Assembly: GCF_039536205.1 (NCBI RefSeq)
Contig: NZ_BAAAYL010000001.1
Span: 1,116,001-1,180,000 of the forward strand
Reading direction: 5' to 3'
DNA: 64,000 bases
DNA from: Streptomyces sannanensis
GTDB lineage: Bacteria; Actinomycetota; Actinomycetes; Streptomycetales; Streptomycetaceae
Part shown: piece after piece, positions 46,964 to 60,110 of the stretch
Numbering within the stretch: position 1 is the stretch's first letter
How the letters are laid out: every line of letters begins with the position of its first letter
Translations under genes and position numbers: made by a program
The notes under the pieces: generated by a model
Databases searched by the model: none
The model's input: the letters and a program-made list of their open reading frames with translations, nothing else
What the model was told of the DNA's origin: nothing

Positions 46964-48181
46964 TCATCCGAGCCGGGGGGCGACAAGGTCCCAGACCGTG
47001 TCGGCGAGGGCTTCCTTCGGCCCGTACGGAACCGGGGTCTCGCCGCCGTCGGCGGCCAGCACCACGGCCTCGTTCTCCTCGGCCCCGAAGGTCTTGCGCT
47101 CCCCCACCTCGTTGACGACCAGCAGGTCGCAGCCCTTGCGGCGGAGTTTGTCGCGGCCGTTGGCGAGCACGTCGTCGGTCTCCGCGGCGAAGCCGACGAT
47201 CACCTGGTCCGGCCGGGCCCGCTCGGCGGAGATCTCGGCGAGGATGTCGGGGTTGCGGACCAGGGCGATCGGCTCGGGCTCCTGGCCCTCCTTCTTCTTG
47301 ATCTTCCCGGTGGCGTACGCGGCCGGCCGGAAGTCGGCCACGGCGGCCGCCATCACCACCGCATCGGCCTCCGCGGCCGCCTTCAGCACGGCCTCGCGCA
47401 GCTGCACGGCGGTGCCCACATGGACGACGTCCGCGCCCGCCGGGTCGGGCATGCCGGTGTTGGCCTCGATGAGCGTCACCCGCGCGCCGCGCGCCACGGC
47501 GGTACGGGCCAGGGCGTACCCCTGCTTGCCGGAGGAGCGGTTGCCCAGGTAGCGCACGGGGTCGAGCGGCTCGCGCGTACCGCCGGCGCTGACGACGACA
47601 TGGCGGCCCGCGAGGTCCCCGGTCGCGGCGCCGCGCGCCAGGCTGCGCCTCTTCAGGACGTGGCGGCAGACCTCGAAGATCTCCTCCGGCTCGGGCAGCC
47701 GGCCCTTGCCGGTGTCGACACCCGTGAGCCGGCCGACGGCGGGCTCGAGGACCACGGCGCCACGTTCGCGCAGGGTCGCGACGTTCTGCCGGGTGGCGGG
47801 GTGCTCCCACATCTCGGTGTGCATGGCCGGCGCGAACACCACCGGACAGCGCGCGGTGAGCAGCGTGTTCGTCAGCAGGTCGTCGGCGAGGCCGTGGGCG
47901 GCCTTGGCGAGCAGGTCGGCGGTGGCGGGCGCGACGACCACCAGATCGGCGCCCTGGCCGATCCGTACGTGCGGGACCTCGTGGACGTCGTCCCACACCT
48001 GGGTGGAGACCGGGTTCCCGGACAGCGCGGACCAGGTGGGCGCTCCGACGAACTGGAGCGCCGATGCGGTCGGTACGACCCGTACGGCATGGCCGGACTC
48101 GGTCAGCCGCCGCAGCAGCTCGCACGCCTTGTAGGCGGCAATGCCACCACTGACCCCAAGAACGACCTTCGGCTTGTCCAC
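46964..48181 (-). CDS. coaBC: bifunctional phosphopantothenoylcysteine decarboxylase/ligase
   Basis: A 405-residue coenzyme A biosynthesis fusion. The N-terminal CoaC flavoprotein begins VLGVSGGIAAYKACELLRRL and has the substrate motif APAMHTEMWEHPAT (His where many bacteria have Asn, as is usual in actinobacteria). The CoaB ligase domain starts near residue 190 (VVVSAGGTREPLDPVRYLGN; RSSGKQGYALA) and ends with ADFRPAAYATGKIKK. The second of two adjacent GTGs (48181) is better placed after GGGAG. It follows rpoZ on the same strand. Confidence 0.95.
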   Translation of the reverse strand: MDKPKVVLGVSGGIAAYKACELLRRLTESGHAVRVVPTASALQFVGAPTWSALSGNPVSTQVWDDVHEVPHVRIGQGADLVVVAPATADLLAKAAHGLADDLLTNTLLTARCPVVFAPAMHTEMWEHPATRQNVATLRERGAVVLEPAVGRLTGVDTGKGRLPEPEEIFEVCRHVLKRRSLARGAATGDLAGRHVVVSAGGTREPLDPVRYLGNRSSGKQGYALARTAVARGARVTLIEANTGMPDPAGADVVHVGTAVQLREAVLKAAAEADAVVMAAAVADFRPAAYATGKIKKKEGQEPEPIALVRNPDILAEISAERARPDQVIVGFAAETDDVLANGRDKLRRKGCDLLVVNEVGERKTFGAEENEAVVLAADGGETPVPYGPKEALADTVWDLVAPRLG

Positions 48182-48224
48182 CACGTCTCCCGGCTCATGA
48201 AGATGCGTTACAGCGTCTATGACA

Positions 48225-48263
48225 CACCACAGGCCCGGCAGTGTCGCTGCCGGGCCTGTGGTG
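48225..48263 (-). terminator. terminator after rpoZ
   Basis: A perfect 16-bp stem (CACCACAGGCCCGGCA at 48225-48240 and its complement at 48248-48263) with a 7-nt loop, 16 nt past the rpoZ stop codon and 44 nt before coaBC. Either ends the gmk-rpoZ transcript or attenuates read-through into coaBC. Confidence 0.85.
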
Positions 48264-48279
48264 AATGTGCTTCTGGTAC

Positions 48280-48552
48280 TTACTGCGCCGGGGCCTCGAT
48301 GGCCTCGGAGGTCAGCAGACCCGCGTTGATCTCGCGCAGCGCGATCGACAGCGGCTTCTCGTGGACGTGCGTGTCCACCAGCGGACCCACGTACTCCAGC
48401 AGGCCCTCGCCGAGCTGGGAGTAGTAGGCGTTGATCTGACGCGCACGCTTGGCCGCGTAGATCACGAGGCTGTACTTCGAGTCCGTGGCCTCGAGCAGCT
48501 CGTCGATCGGCGGGTTGATGATGCCCTCGGGCGCGGTGATGGAAGAGGACAC
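48280..48552 (-). CDS. rpoZ: RNA polymerase omega subunit
   Basis: A 90-residue omega subunit: [21 protein letters not shown] and [18 protein letters not shown] form the conserved core that binds the beta-prime C terminus. GTG at 48552 with GGAAGG 6 nt upstream. It is 36 nt downstream of gmk. Omega helps assemble RNA polymerase and affects secondary metabolism in Streptomyces. Confidence 0.97.
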   Translation of the reverse strand: MSSSITAPEGIINPPIDELLEATDSKYSLVIYAAKRARQINAYYSQLGEGLLEYVGPLVDTHVHEKPLSIALREINAGLLTSEAIEAPAQ

Positions 48553-48588
48553 GCTCTACCTTCCGAGAAAGTGGACAGAGTTCAAAGA

Positions 48589-49182
48589 TCAGACAACTTG
48601 CATCAACGTTAGCAGCTCGCGCGCCACGTCTTCGACGGAGGTGTTGACAAGAGTGACATCGAACTCCGATTCGGCGGCCAGCTCCACCTTGGCGGTCTCC
48701 AGCCGGCGCTCGATGACCTCGGGCGGCTCGGTGCCCCGTCCGGTGAGCCGGCGGACCAGCTCGTCCCAGCTCGGCGGCGCGAGAAAGACCAGCTGCGCGT
48801 CCGGCATCGACTCCTTGACCTGCCGGGCGCCCTGGAGGTCGATCTCCAGCAGCACCGGCTCGCCGGCCTCGAGGCGTTCGGCCACCGCACGGCGCGGGGT
48901 GCCGTAGCGGTTGCCGGCGAATTCGGCCCACTCCAGCAGCTCACCATTGGCGATGAGCTTTTCGAACTCCTCGTCGTCCACGAAGAAGTAATGGACGCCG
49001 TCCTGCTCGCCGGGGCGCGGCTTGCGGGTCGTGGCCGACACCGAGAGCCATACCTCGGGGTGAACCTTGCGCATATGGGCGACGACCGTGCTCTTGCCCA
49101 CCCCGGAGGGGCCGGAGAGCACGGTCAGCCGCGGTCGTACGACCGGGGGTACGGGGGTCGTCCCCCGGGGTGTTGCAGCCAT
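48589..49182 (-). CDS. gmk: guanylate kinase
   Basis: A 197-residue kinase converting GMP to GDP. P-loop [11 protein letters not shown] near residue 23; GMP-binding [21 protein letters not shown]; then the lid and [20 protein letters not shown]. Family length. It lies between sihF and rpoZ on one strand, the standard Streptomyces order. Confidence 0.97.
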   Translation of the reverse strand: MAATPRGTTPVPPVVRPRLTVLSGPSGVGKSTVVAHMRKVHPEVWLSVSATTRKPRPGEQDGVHYFFVDDEEFEKLIANGELLEWAEFAGNRYGTPRRAVAERLEAGEPVLLEIDLQGARQVKESMPDAQLVFLAPPSWDELVRRLTGRGTEPPEVIERRLETAKVELAAESEFDVTLVNTSVEDVARELLTLMQVV

Positions 49183-49242
49183 GAGGCGATTATTCCAGCT
49201 TCCCGGGAGTGCCCGGGAACACTCCCCGGAAGCCTGGAACCA

Positions 49243-49566
49243 TCAGGCGGCGCCGCCGCCGAACTCGCGCTCCAGGGAGGCGATCTGGTTCGAGCCGAGG
49301 CCACGCACGCGGCGGCTCTCGGAGATGCCGAGCCGCTCCATGATCTGCTTGGCGCGGACCTTGCCCACGCCCGGCAGGGACTCGAGCAGGGCGGAGACCT
49401 TCATCTTGCCGATGACGTCGTTCTCCTGGCCCTGCTTGATGACCTCGTGGAGGGAGGCGCCGGAGTGCTTGAGTCGATTCTTGACCTCGGCCCGCTCCCG
49501 GCGAGCCGCGGCGGCCTTTTCGAGCGCGGCTGCGCGCTGTTCAGGGGTAAGGGGCGGAAGAGCCAC
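49243..49566 (-). CDS. sihF: integration host factor sIHF
   Basis: A 107-residue actinobacterial nucleoid protein. The N-terminal long helix (LTPEQRAAALEKAAAARRER) is followed by the helix-two-turns-helix DNA-binding core SLPGVGKVRAKQIMERLGIS and the basic C-terminal segment ESRRVRGLGSNQIASLE. This matches S. coelicolor sIHF, which compacts DNA and affects sporulation and antibiotic production. GTG 49566, with GAGGTGA upstream, gives the known length; the frame is open to 49629. Confidence 0.95.
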   Translation of the reverse strand: MALPPLTPEQRAAALEKAAAARRERAEVKNRLKHSGASLHEVIKQGQENDVIGKMKVSALLESLPGVGKVRAKQIMERLGISESRRVRGLGSNQIASLEREFGGGAA

Positions 49567-49722
49567 GCCTACGTCACCTCGGATGTCGAACTGTCGGATA
49601 CGGACCGGTGAGGAACCTAGTCGCCCCACACCAGGCGAGCAACGGACAACGAACGATGCTGCTGCACGTCTGCTCTCGTCGGAGACTAGCGGGCAAGACC
49701 GCTCCAGTCAGCGAGAACAGCG

Positions 49723-49760
49723 GAAAAGTCCTGGTCAGCCTCAGCCGACCAGGACTTTTC
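49723..49760 (-). terminator. terminator of the pyr operon
   Basis: GAAAAGTCCTGGTC at 49723-49736 pairs perfectly with its complement at 49747-49760 (14 bp, 10-nt loop) about 35 nt past the pyrF stop. AT-rich outer pairs give a run of T on either strand, so this looks like an intrinsic terminator that could act in both directions. Confidence 0.85.
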
Positions 49761-49795
49761 AGACAAATTCCCCCTGTTTTTGGGACAGTGAGGCG

Positions 49796-50632
49796 TCAAC
49801 CGGTGACGGCTGCCCTCACCTCGTCCGCGAAACGGGCGGCGGACTCGCGCAATCCCTTCACATCCGGACCGTGCCGCAGCACGCCACGGCTGACGCTCGG
49901 GACCACGTTGCGCACGGCCGTACCGAACACTCCGGGCAGGTCGGCCGGGGTCGCGCCCTGCGCGCCGATGCCGGGGGCGAGCAGTGGCCCGTTGATGTCC
50001 AGGTCCACACCCGCGTCACCGAGGGTCGCGCCGACGACCGCGCCGACCGAGCCGAGCGGTTCGGCGCCCTCGTTCTCGGCGCGCATGTGGTCGAGCATCA
50101 ACTGCGCCAGGGACTTGCCGTTCGCGGCCGTCGACCGCTGCACCTCGGCACCCTCCGGGTTGGAGGTGAGGGCGAGAACGAAGACACCGCAGCCGTTCAC
50201 CACGGCTGCGTCCAGCGCCGGGCGCAGCGAGCCGAAGCCCAGGTAGGGGCTGACGGTCACGGCGTCCGAGAAGAGCGGGCTGCGCGGGTCGAGGAAGGCG
50301 GCGGCGTACGCGCCCATGGTCGAGCCGATGTCGCCCCGCTTGGCGTCCATCAGGACGAGCGCGCCGGCCGCCCGCGCCTCCTCGACCGCCTTCTCCAGCA
50401 CGGCGATGCCGCGCGAGCCGAAGCGCTCGAAGAACGCGGACTGCGGCTTGAGGACGGCGACCCGGTCGGCCAGGGCCTCGACGGTCGTACGCGTGAAGCG
50501 CTCCAGGCCGTCGATGTCGTCGTTCAGGCCCCAGTCGGTGAGCAGCGAGGCATGCGGGTCGATGCCGACGCACAGCGGACCGCGGGTGTCCATGGCACGG
50601 CGCAGACGCGCGCCGAAGGGCTCGATGGTCAC
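49796..50632 (-). CDS. pyrF: orotidine 5'-phosphate decarboxylase (type 2)
   Basis: A 278-residue enzyme for the last step to UMP. The catalytic Asp-Lys array is [15 protein letters not shown] near residue 93, and the subfamily-2 length and [18 protein letters not shown] terminus fit actinobacteria. GTG 50632 overlaps the pyrD stop (GTGA), so translation is coupled. It is the last gene of the pyr operon. Confidence 0.96.
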   Translation of the reverse strand: MTIEPFGARLRRAMDTRGPLCVGIDPHASLLTDWGLNDDIDGLERFTRTTVEALADRVAVLKPQSAFFERFGSRGIAVLEKAVEEARAAGALVLMDAKRGDIGSTMGAYAAAFLDPRSPLFSDAVTVSPYLGFGSLRPALDAAVVNGCGVFVLALTSNPEGAEVQRSTAANGKSLAQLMLDHMRAENEGAEPLGSVGAVVGATLGDAGVDLDINGPLLAPGIGAQGATPADLPGVFGTAVRNVVPSVSRGVLRHGPDVKGLRESAARFADEVRAAVTG

Positions 50633-51738
50633 TGGGAAACCTTCCGGGTCTCGGCGCCGACCGCTTCGGCGATGGTGGCGTACGGGCTGGCCTCGAGGCG
50701 GGCGGCGAGGCCCTTGTGGATCGCGCGGGCGTAGAACGGGCCCTCGTAGATGAAGGCGCTGTAGCCCTGGACGAGCGTGGCGCCGGCCAGGATGCGCTGC
50801 CAGGCGTCCTCGGCGTTCTCGATGCCGCCGACACCGACGAGGGTGATCCGGTCGCCCACGCGCGCGTACAGGCGGCGCAGGACCTCCAGCGAGCGCTCCT
50901 TCAGCGGGGCGCCGGACAGGCCGCCGGTCTCCTTGACGACGGCCGGGTCGGACTTCAGCCCGAGGCCGTCCCGCGCGATCGTGGTGTTGGTGGCGATGAT
51001 GCCGTCCAGGCCGAGCTCGAGGGCGAGATCGGCGACGGCGTCGACGTCCTCGTCCGCGAGATCGGGCGCGATCTTGACGAGCAGCGGGACACGCCGGCCG
51101 GTGACCGTGCGGTCGGCGGCCTCGCGGACGGCGCTGAGCAGCGGCCGCAGGGCCTCGGTGGCCTGGAGGTTGCGCAGGCCGGGGGTGTTCGGGGAGGAGA
51201 CGTTGACGACGAGGTAGTCGGCGTGGCGGGCGAGCCGCTCGGTCGACGTGACGTAGTCGGCGACGGCTTCCGCCTCCGGGACGATCTTCGTCTTGCCGAT
51301 GTTGACGCCGACGGTCGTCCTGAAGACCGGATTGCGGGCCGCCAGGCGCGCGGCGACGGCGGCCGAGCCCTCGTTGTTGAAGCCCATGCGATTGATCAGC
51401 GCACGGTCCGGTACGAGCCGGAAGAGCCGCTTCCTGGGGTTGCCCGGCTGCGGCTGGGCGGTGACGGTGCCGATCTCGATGTGGTCGAAGCCGAGCATCG
51501 CCATGCCGTCGATCGCGACTGCGTTCTTGTCGAAGCCGGCGGCGAGGCCGAAGGGGCCGTGCATGCGCAGGCCCAGGGCCTCCGTGCGCAGCTCCTTGTA
51601 GCGGGGCGCGAGGACGGCCGCGACGAACGTACGCAGCACCGGGATGCGGACGGCGAGCCGGATCCAGCGGAAGGCCAGGTAGTGGGCTTCCTCGGCGTCC
51701 ATCCGCTTGAAGAAGAGGTTGAAGAAGAGTTTGTACAT
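50629..51738 (-). CDS. pyrD: dihydroorotate dehydrogenase (quinone, class 2)
   Basis: A 369-residue membrane-associated flavoenzyme that oxidises dihydroorotate with quinone. The N-terminal helix pair ([21 protein letters not shown]) is the class 2 membrane anchor. FMN and substrate segments are [31 protein letters not shown], and [16 protein letters not shown] with the catalytic Ser. GAGGAA precedes the ATG. A 13-bp hairpin and a MITE-like element lie between it and carB, so its expression may be partly uncoupled from the upstream genes. Confidence 0.96.
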   Translation of the reverse strand: MYKLFFNLFFKRMDAEEAHYLAFRWIRLAVRIPVLRTFVAAVLAPRYKELRTEALGLRMHGPFGLAAGFDKNAVAIDGMAMLGFDHIEIGTVTAQPQPGNPRKRLFRLVPDRALINRMGFNNEGSAAVAARLAARNPVFRTTVGVNIGKTKIVPEAEAVADYVTSTERLARHADYLVVNVSSPNTPGLRNLQATEALRPLLSAVREAADRTVTGRRVPLLVKIAPDLADEDVDAVADLALELGLDGIIATNTTIARDGLGLKSDPAVVKETGGLSGAPLKERSLEVLRRLYARVGDRITLVGVGGIENAEDAWQRILAGATLVQGYSAFIYEGPFYARAIHKGLAARLEASPYATIAEAVGAETRKVSQ

Positions 51739-51769
51739 CCCTGTGTTCCTCGTGGAAGTGCCTCACGAA

Positions 51770-51799
51770 GAGGGGGACACCGCTTTCGGTGTCCCCCTC
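51770..51799 (-). terminator. hairpin between carB and pyrD
   Basis: A perfect 13-bp stem (GAGGGGGACACCG at 51770-51782 and its complement at 51787-51799) with a CTTT loop on the plus strand. It lies 31 nt upstream of pyrD, 8 nt beyond MITE copy A. It may end the carB message or act as an attenuator of pyrD-pyrF. Confidence 0.75.
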
Positions 51800-51807
51800 C
51801 TGGGCTG

Positions 51808-51973
51808 CTAGTGCTGTGGCCGGAAAGGTTTGCCGGGAAGCTCGCGGCGTCCGGTGCGGTGCATCGCAAGGCGGAGCATCGCAGCTCGTACTCGGCCGTA
51901 CTCGCGCGATGCGACAACGCCGCGAGGTGCCGTGCCGGACGTCGCGAGCCGGTGAACCTTTCCGGCCACAGCA

Positions 51974-51977
<4 letters not shown>
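51808..51977. mobile_element. MITE-like element, copy A (intact)
   Basis: A 170-bp element with perfect 23-nt terminal inverted repeats starting CTAGTGCTGTGGCCGGAAAG. CTAG forms both extreme ends. The interior is also largely self-complementary (GCTCGCGGCGTCCGG near the left, CCGGACGTCGCGAGC near the right; GCATCGC and GCGATGC inside), so the whole element could fold into one long hairpin. Its right end contributes the TAG stop codon of carB (51974-51976). It carries no transposase. CTAG targets and TA duplication are typical of IS630/mariner-type elements. Confidence 0.85.
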
Positions 51978-55277
<3,300 letters not shown>

Positions 55278-55285
<8 letters not shown>

Positions 55286-56420
55286 GCTGGCCCTCCATCA
55301 GGGAAACGAAGCGGTCGAACAGGTACGCGGCGTCGTGCGGGCCCGCGGCCGCCTCGGGGTGGTACTGGACGCTGAAGGCCGGCTGGTCGAGCAGTTGGAG
55401 GCCCTCCACCACGTTGTCGTTCAGGCAGACGTGGGAGACCTCGGCGCGGCCGTAGGGGGTCTCGGAGACCTTGTCGAGCGGGGCGTCGACGGCGAAGCCG
55501 TGGTTGTGCGCGGTGACCTCGACCTTGCCGGTCGTACGGTCCTGCACCGGCTGGTTGATGCCGCGATGGCCGTACTTCAGCTTGTACGTGCCGAAGCCGA
55601 GCGCGCGGCCCAGGATCTGGTTGCCGAAGCAGATGCCGAACAGCGGCGTCCTGCGCTCCAGCACGCCCTTCATGACCGAGACCGGGTGGTCGGCGGTGGC
55701 CGGGTCGCCGGGGCCGTTCGAGAAGAACACGCCGTCGGGGTCGACCGCGTAGATGTCCTCGACGGTGGCGGTGGCGGGGAGCACGTGCACCTCGATGCCG
55801 CGCTCGGCCATCCGGTGCGGGGTCATGCCCTTGATGCCCAGGTCGACGGCGGCGACGGTGAACTTCTTCTCACCGATCGCGGGGACGACGTACGTCTCCT
55901 TGGTGGCGACCTCGGCGGAGAGGTCGGCGCCCTTCATCTCGGGCTGCTGGCGCACCTCGGCGAGCATGGTGCCCTCGTCCGGCAGTGCGTTGCCGGAGAA
56001 GATGCCGACGCGCATGGCGCCGCACTCGCGCAGGTGGCGGGTGAGGGCGCGGGTGTCGATGCCCTGGATGCCGACGACGCCCTGGTGCCGCAACTCCTCG
56101 TCCAGCGAGCGCTTGGCGCGCCAGTTGGAGGGGACGCGTGCGGGGTCGCGGACGACATAACCGGACACCCAGATACGGGAGGACTCGGGGTCCTCGTCGT
56201 TGACGCCGGTGTTGCCGACGTGCGGGGCGGTCATCACGACGACCTGGCGGTGGTACGACGGGTCGGTGAGGGTCTCCTGGTAGCCGGTCATGCCGGTGGA
56301 GAACACGGCCTCGCCGAAGGTCTCCCCCACGGCCCCGTAGGCGCGGCCGCGGAAGATGCGGCCGTCCTCCAGGACGAGTACGGCGGGAGTCCTGGCGGCT
56401 CCCCTGGTGGAGGTCGTCAT
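55278..56420 (-). CDS. carA: carbamoyl-phosphate synthase small subunit
   Basis: A 380-residue glutaminase subunit supplying ammonia to CarB. The class I amidotransferase nucleophile is [13 protein letters not shown] (Cys near 266) and the His-Glu pair is [12 protein letters not shown]. The N-terminal domain begins [22 protein letters not shown] overlaps the stop of the PH-like gene (ATGA) and the stop overlaps carB. All pyr genes here are tightly coupled. Confidence 0.97.
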
Positions 56421-57046
56421 CGTTCGGCGCCTTCCGTCGTGGTGGTGTTCTGGTTCATGGAGTTGATCGCCTCGACCCAGGCGGCGTGCTCCGCCGCGTG
56501 GTCGGAGCGGAAACCGGAGTCGATCAGCGTGTCGCCGTGCGCCCAGGTGACGACGAGCAGACCGCCCTCGGTGAGGACCTTGCCCGCGATGCCCTTGTCG
56601 AGCCGGGCGCCGCGCAGGGCGGCGGTCGGGACGAAGAAGTCGGCCGCCCCGGGGCGTACGACGTCCAGGCCCTCGTCGGTGAGCGTCAGCTCGACCCGGC
56701 TGCGGGTGCCCAGTCCGTGGGCGACGATCCGGTCAAGCCACTGTCCGGCGGTGGTCGAGCCGTGGTAGCGGCCGGTCAGGGCGAGTTTCGGCGCGGAGAG
56801 GGCCTCCGGCATTCCGGGCTGCGGCGGCTTGCCGCCTCCGTTGAGGGTGGGGGGAGACGGGCGGGTGGGCAGGGCGGGGATGTCCGACTGGAGGCTGCCG
56901 CGGAACTTCCATCCCTGGCGCATCAGCCAGTAGATGAAGACGACGAGCACCACCAGCCCGATCACCCAGGCGATACGGGGTCCCCAGTTGGTCAGCTCGG
57001 CCGATTTCCGCTCGGCAGCGAGTGTGATGAATACAGCAGATGTCAC
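56417..57046 (-). CDS. conserved membrane protein with PH-like domain, inside the pyr operon
   Basis: A 209-residue protein with one transmembrane helix ([18 protein letters not shown], about residues 28-45) and a Pro-rich linker ([22 protein letters not shown]). The C-terminal 120 residues form a beta-rich PH-like domain ending in a helix ([13 protein letters not shown]). GTG at 57046 overlaps the pyrC stop (GTGA) and its own stop overlaps carA (ATGA), so it is translationally coupled on both sides. That coupling suggests a membrane-linked role in pyrimidine synthesis or simply retention by operon structure; no enzyme motif is visible. Confidence 0.8.
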   Translation of the reverse strand: MTSAVFITLAAERKSAELTNWGPRIAWVIGLVVLVVFIYWLMRQGWKFRGSLQSDIPALPTRPSPPTLNGGGKPPQPGMPEALSAPKLALTGRYHGSTTAGQWLDRIVAHGLGTRSRVELTLTDEGLDVVRPGAADFFVPTAALRGARLDKGIAGKVLTEGGLLVVTWAHGDTLIDSGFRSDHAAEHAAWVEAINSMNQNTTTTEGAER

Positions 57047-58329
57047 GCCAGCGTCCCGTCCAAGACCGTTGCCCGACCCCGCAGGAAGGTGTGGGTGACG
57101 CGACCCGGCAGCTCGAGGCCCTCGTACGGGGTGTTGCGGCTGCGGGAGGCGAAGTCCGCGGGGTTCACGACACCACGGTATGCCGGATCGAGCAGCGTGA
57201 GGTTGGCGGGCTCACCAGCCGAGACGGGCCGGCCGTGGCCGTCGAGGCGGCCGATGTGCGCCGGGCGGAACGACATCCGGTCGGCGACGCCGGCCCAGTC
57301 GAGCAGTCCGGTGTCGACCATCGTGTGCTGGACGACGGACAGCGCGGTCTCCAGGCCCACCATGCCCATGGCGGCCGCGGCCCACTCGCAGTCCTTGTCC
57401 TCGTGCGGGTGCGGGGCGTGGTCGGTGGCGACGATGTCGATCGTGCCGTCGGCCAGGGCCTCACGCAGGGCCATGACGTCACGCTCGGTGCGCAGCGGCG
57501 GGTTGACCTTGTAGACCGGGTTGTACGTACGCACCAGCTCGTCGGTGAGGAGCAGGTGGTGCGGGGTGACCTCGGCGGTGACGTCGATGCCGCGGGACTT
57601 GGCCCAGCGGACGATCTCGACGGAGCCGGCGGTGGAGAGGTGGCAGATGTGGACGCGGGAGCCGACGTGCTCGGCGAGCAGAACGTCACGGGCGATGATC
57701 GACTCTTCGGCGACGGCCGGCCAGCCGCCCAGGCCCAGCTCGGCGGAGACGACGCCCTCGTTCATCTGGGCGCCCTCGGTCAGCCGCGGCTCCTGGGCGT
57801 GCTGCGCGACGACTCCGCCGAAGGCCTTCACGTACTCCAGCGCGCGACGCATGATCTGGGCGTCGTCGACGCACTTGCCGTCGTCGGAGAAGACCTTCAC
57901 GTTCGCGGCCGAGTCGTGCATCGCGCCGAGCTCCGCGAGCTGCTTGCCTTCCAGACCGACGGTGACGGCACCGATGGGCTGGACGTCGCAGTAACCGTGC
58001 TCCTTGCCCAGACGCCAGACCTGCTCGACGACACCGGCGGTGTCCGCGACCGGGAAGGTGTTGGCCATCGCGAAGACGGCGGTGTAGCCGCCGGAGGCGG
58101 CGGCGCGAGTGCCGGTAAGGACGGTCTCGGAGTCCTCACGGCCCGGCTCGCGCAGATGGGTGTGCAGGTCGACCAGGCCCGGCAGCAGGATCTGGCCCTC
58201 GGCCTCGACGACGGTGGCGTCGCCCGCTTCGATGCCCGTGCCGACCCGGTCGATGGTCTCGCCGTCGATCAGGACGTCCTGCGGCTCGCCGCCCAGCACC
58301 TTGGCGCCACGGATCAGGATCTTGCTCAT
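57043..58329 (-). CDS. pyrC: dihydroorotase
   Basis: A 428-residue zinc amidohydrolase that cyclises carbamoyl-aspartate to dihydroorotate. Zinc ligands: DLHTHLREPG near residue 58, the later His residues in ICHLSTAGS, and ATDHAPHPHEDK with the catalytic Asp. The length matches class I dihydroorotase. Two bases separate it from pyrB; the stop overlaps the PH-like gene. Confidence 0.96.
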   Translation of the reverse strand: MSKILIRGAKVLGGEPQDVLIDGETIDRVGTGIEAGDATVVEAEGQILLPGLVDLHTHLREPGREDSETVLTGTRAAASGGYTAVFAMANTFPVADTAGVVEQVWRLGKEHGYCDVQPIGAVTVGLEGKQLAELGAMHDSAANVKVFSDDGKCVDDAQIMRRALEYVKAFGGVVAQHAQEPRLTEGAQMNEGVVSAELGLGGWPAVAEESIIARDVLLAEHVGSRVHICHLSTAGSVEIVRWAKSRGIDVTAEVTPHHLLLTDELVRTYNPVYKVNPPLRTERDVMALREALADGTIDIVATDHAPHPHEDKDCEWAAAAMGMVGLETALSVVQHTMVDTGLLDWAGVADRMSFRPAHIGRLDGHGRPVSAGEPANLTLLDPAYRGVVNPADFASRSRNTPYEGLELPGRVTHTFLRGRATVLDGTLA

Positions 58330-58331
58330 GG

Positions 58332-59336
58332 TTACTTGCTCTCCTCGGTGCGGGGCGTGCTGGTGGTGGTGACGGCGGGCTCGGAGCCACCGAGCAGCAG
58401 GTAGAGGACGGCCATACGGGCGGAGACTCCGTTGGCGACCTGCTCCACGACGGTGCAGCGGTCGGAGTCGGCGACCTCGGCGGTGATCTCCATGCCGCGG
58501 ACCATCGGGCCGGGGTGCATCACGATGGCGTGCTCAGGCATCTTCGCCATGCGCTCGGCGTCCAGGCCGTACCGGCGCGAGTACTCGCGCTCGGTCGGGA
58601 AGAAGGCGGCGTTCATCCGCTCGCGCTGCACACGCAGCATCATCACCGCGTCGGACTTCGGCAGCACCTCGTCGAGGTCGTACGAGACCTCGCACGGCCA
58701 GGGCTCGGCGCCGACCGGGATCAGCGTGGGCGGGGCCACCAGGGTCACCTGGGCGCCCAGGGTGTGCAGCAGGTGGACGTTGGAGCGGGCGACCCGGCTG
58801 TGCAGGACGTCACCGACGATCGTGATCCGGAGCCCGTCGAGGCCTTTGCCGATCCCGGCGTCATGGCCGACCAGGCGGCGGCGCATGGTGAAGGCGTCCA
58901 GCAGGGCCTGGGTGGGGTGCTCGTGGGTCCCGTCGCCCGCGTTGATCACGGGCGCGTCGATCCACCCGGAGGTGGCGAGCCGATAGGGGGCGCCGGAGGC
59001 TCCGTGCCGGATGACGACGGCGTCGACGCCCATCGCCTCCAGCGTCTGGGCGGTGTCCTTGAGCGACTCGCCCTTGGAGACCGAGGAGCCCTTGGCTGCG
59101 AAGTTGATGACATCGGCGGACAGACGCTTCTCCGCGGCCTCGAAGGAGATCCGGGTCCTGGTCGAGTCCTCGAAGAAGAGGTTGCAGATCGTACGGCCGC
59201 GCAGGGTGGGCAGCTTCTTGATCGGCCGGTCGGCCACCCGGGCCATCTCCTCGGCGGTGTCGAGGATGAGGACGGCGTCGTCACGGGTGAGGTCGGCGGC
59301 CGAGATGAGGTGACGCTTCATCTGGGTGAACTCCAT
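58332..59336 (-). CDS. pyrB: aspartate carbamoyltransferase catalytic subunit
   Basis: A 334-residue ATCase that commits carbamoyl phosphate and aspartate to pyrimidine synthesis. Carbamoyl-phosphate site [30 protein letters not shown], and the aspartate loop region [15 protein letters not shown] are present. No pyrI-like regulatory subunit gene is near. It is 71 nt downstream of pyrR. Confidence 0.97.
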   Translation of the reverse strand: MEFTQMKRHLISAADLTRDDAVLILDTAEEMARVADRPIKKLPTLRGRTICNLFFEDSTRTRISFEAAEKRLSADVINFAAKGSSVSKGESLKDTAQTLEAMGVDAVVIRHGASGAPYRLATSGWIDAPVINAGDGTHEHPTQALLDAFTMRRRLVGHDAGIGKGLDGLRITIVGDVLHSRVARSNVHLLHTLGAQVTLVAPPTLIPVGAEPWPCEVSYDLDEVLPKSDAVMMLRVQRERMNAAFFPTEREYSRRYGLDAERMAKMPEHAIVMHPGPMVRGMEITAEVADSDRCTVVEQVANGVSARMAVLYLLLGGSEPAVTTTSTPRTEESK

Positions 59337-59407
59337 GGTTCGTGGAGGTGTGCAGGCATGCGGGCACGCAGGAGCGCCCGTACGACGGTCGAGGTCGTAC
59401 GGGGCCG

Positions 59408-59980
59408 CTACTGCTCGCCGGCCGGGGCGGTCGGCTTGACACCGAGCAGCACGGTGTCGCGACCGTCCTCCTCGGCGAGCTGGACCTTGACCGTCTCCCG
59501 CAGCGACGTGGGGAGGTTCTTGCCGACGTAATCGGCGCGGATCGGGAGTTCGCGGTGGCCTCGGTCGACGAGGACCGCGAGCTGTACGGCGCGCGGGCGG
59601 CCGATGTCGCCGAGCGCGTCGAGTGCGGCGCGGATGGTGCGGCCGGAGAAGAGCACGTCGTCGACGAGGACCACCAGGCGGCCGTCGATGCCGTCGCCCG
59701 GGATCTCGGTGCGGCCCAGCGCGCGGGCGGGCTTCAGCCGCAGGTCGTCGCGGTACATGGTGATGTCGAGGGAGCCGACCGGGATCTTGCGGCCGGTGAT
59801 CTCTTCGAGCTTGGCGGCGATCCGGCGGGCCAGGAAGACTCCGCGGGTCGGAATGCCCAGGAGCACCACGTCCTCGGCGCCCTTGGCGCGCTCGACGATC
59901 TCATGGGAGATGCGGGTCAGCACCCGCGCGATGTCGGGGGCCTCGAGAACCGGCCGTGCATCGGCAGTCTTTGCGTCCAT
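59408..59980 (-). CDS. pyrR: bifunctional pyr operon regulator / uracil phosphoribosyltransferase
   Basis: A 190-residue PyrR with the PRPP-binding loop [18 protein letters not shown] near residue 100 and the N-terminal [12 protein letters not shown] helix. In bacteria PyrR binds UMP and then a hairpin in pyr mRNA. The leader here contains the PyrR anti-terminator or binding-loop consensus over its own Shine-Dalgarno region (59991-60013), so repression of translation in the mycobacterial manner is likely. First gene of the pyr operon; divergent from bldD. Confidence 0.96.
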   Translation of the reverse strand: MDAKTADARPVLEAPDIARVLTRISHEIVERAKGAEDVVLLGIPTRGVFLARRIAAKLEEITGRKIPVGSLDITMYRDDLRLKPARALGRTEIPGDGIDGRLVVLVDDVLFSGRTIRAALDALGDIGRPRAVQLAVLVDRGHRELPIRADYVGKNLPTSLRETVKVQLAEEDGRDTVLLGVKPTAPAGEQ

Positions 59981-59990
59981 ACGAAACGGA

Positions 59991-60026
59991 CCTCCTTCTC
60001 CGCCTCACGGGACGGACCTTAAAGGA
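59991..60026 (-). promoter_or_regulatory. PyrR-binding loop overlapping the pyrR ribosome-binding site
   Basis: On the minus strand GTCCCGTGAGGC (60013-60002) fits the PyrR-binding consensus RUCCNGNGAGGY exactly, flanked by TCC and GGA that extend the stem. Immediately 3' lies the Shine-Dalgarno GAGAAGGAGG (60000-59991), and 5' TCCTTTAAGG offers an anti-Shine-Dalgarno strand. This geometry suits PyrR-UMP blocking translation initiation. Confidence 0.88.
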
Positions 60027-60110
60027 CGTCGGATTTGCGCCAACCACGTTAGCAGGGGCACACGAGTCCGGTTGCATCCCCCCAGTGAGGGAGGGTGTGG
60101 ACCATTCGGC

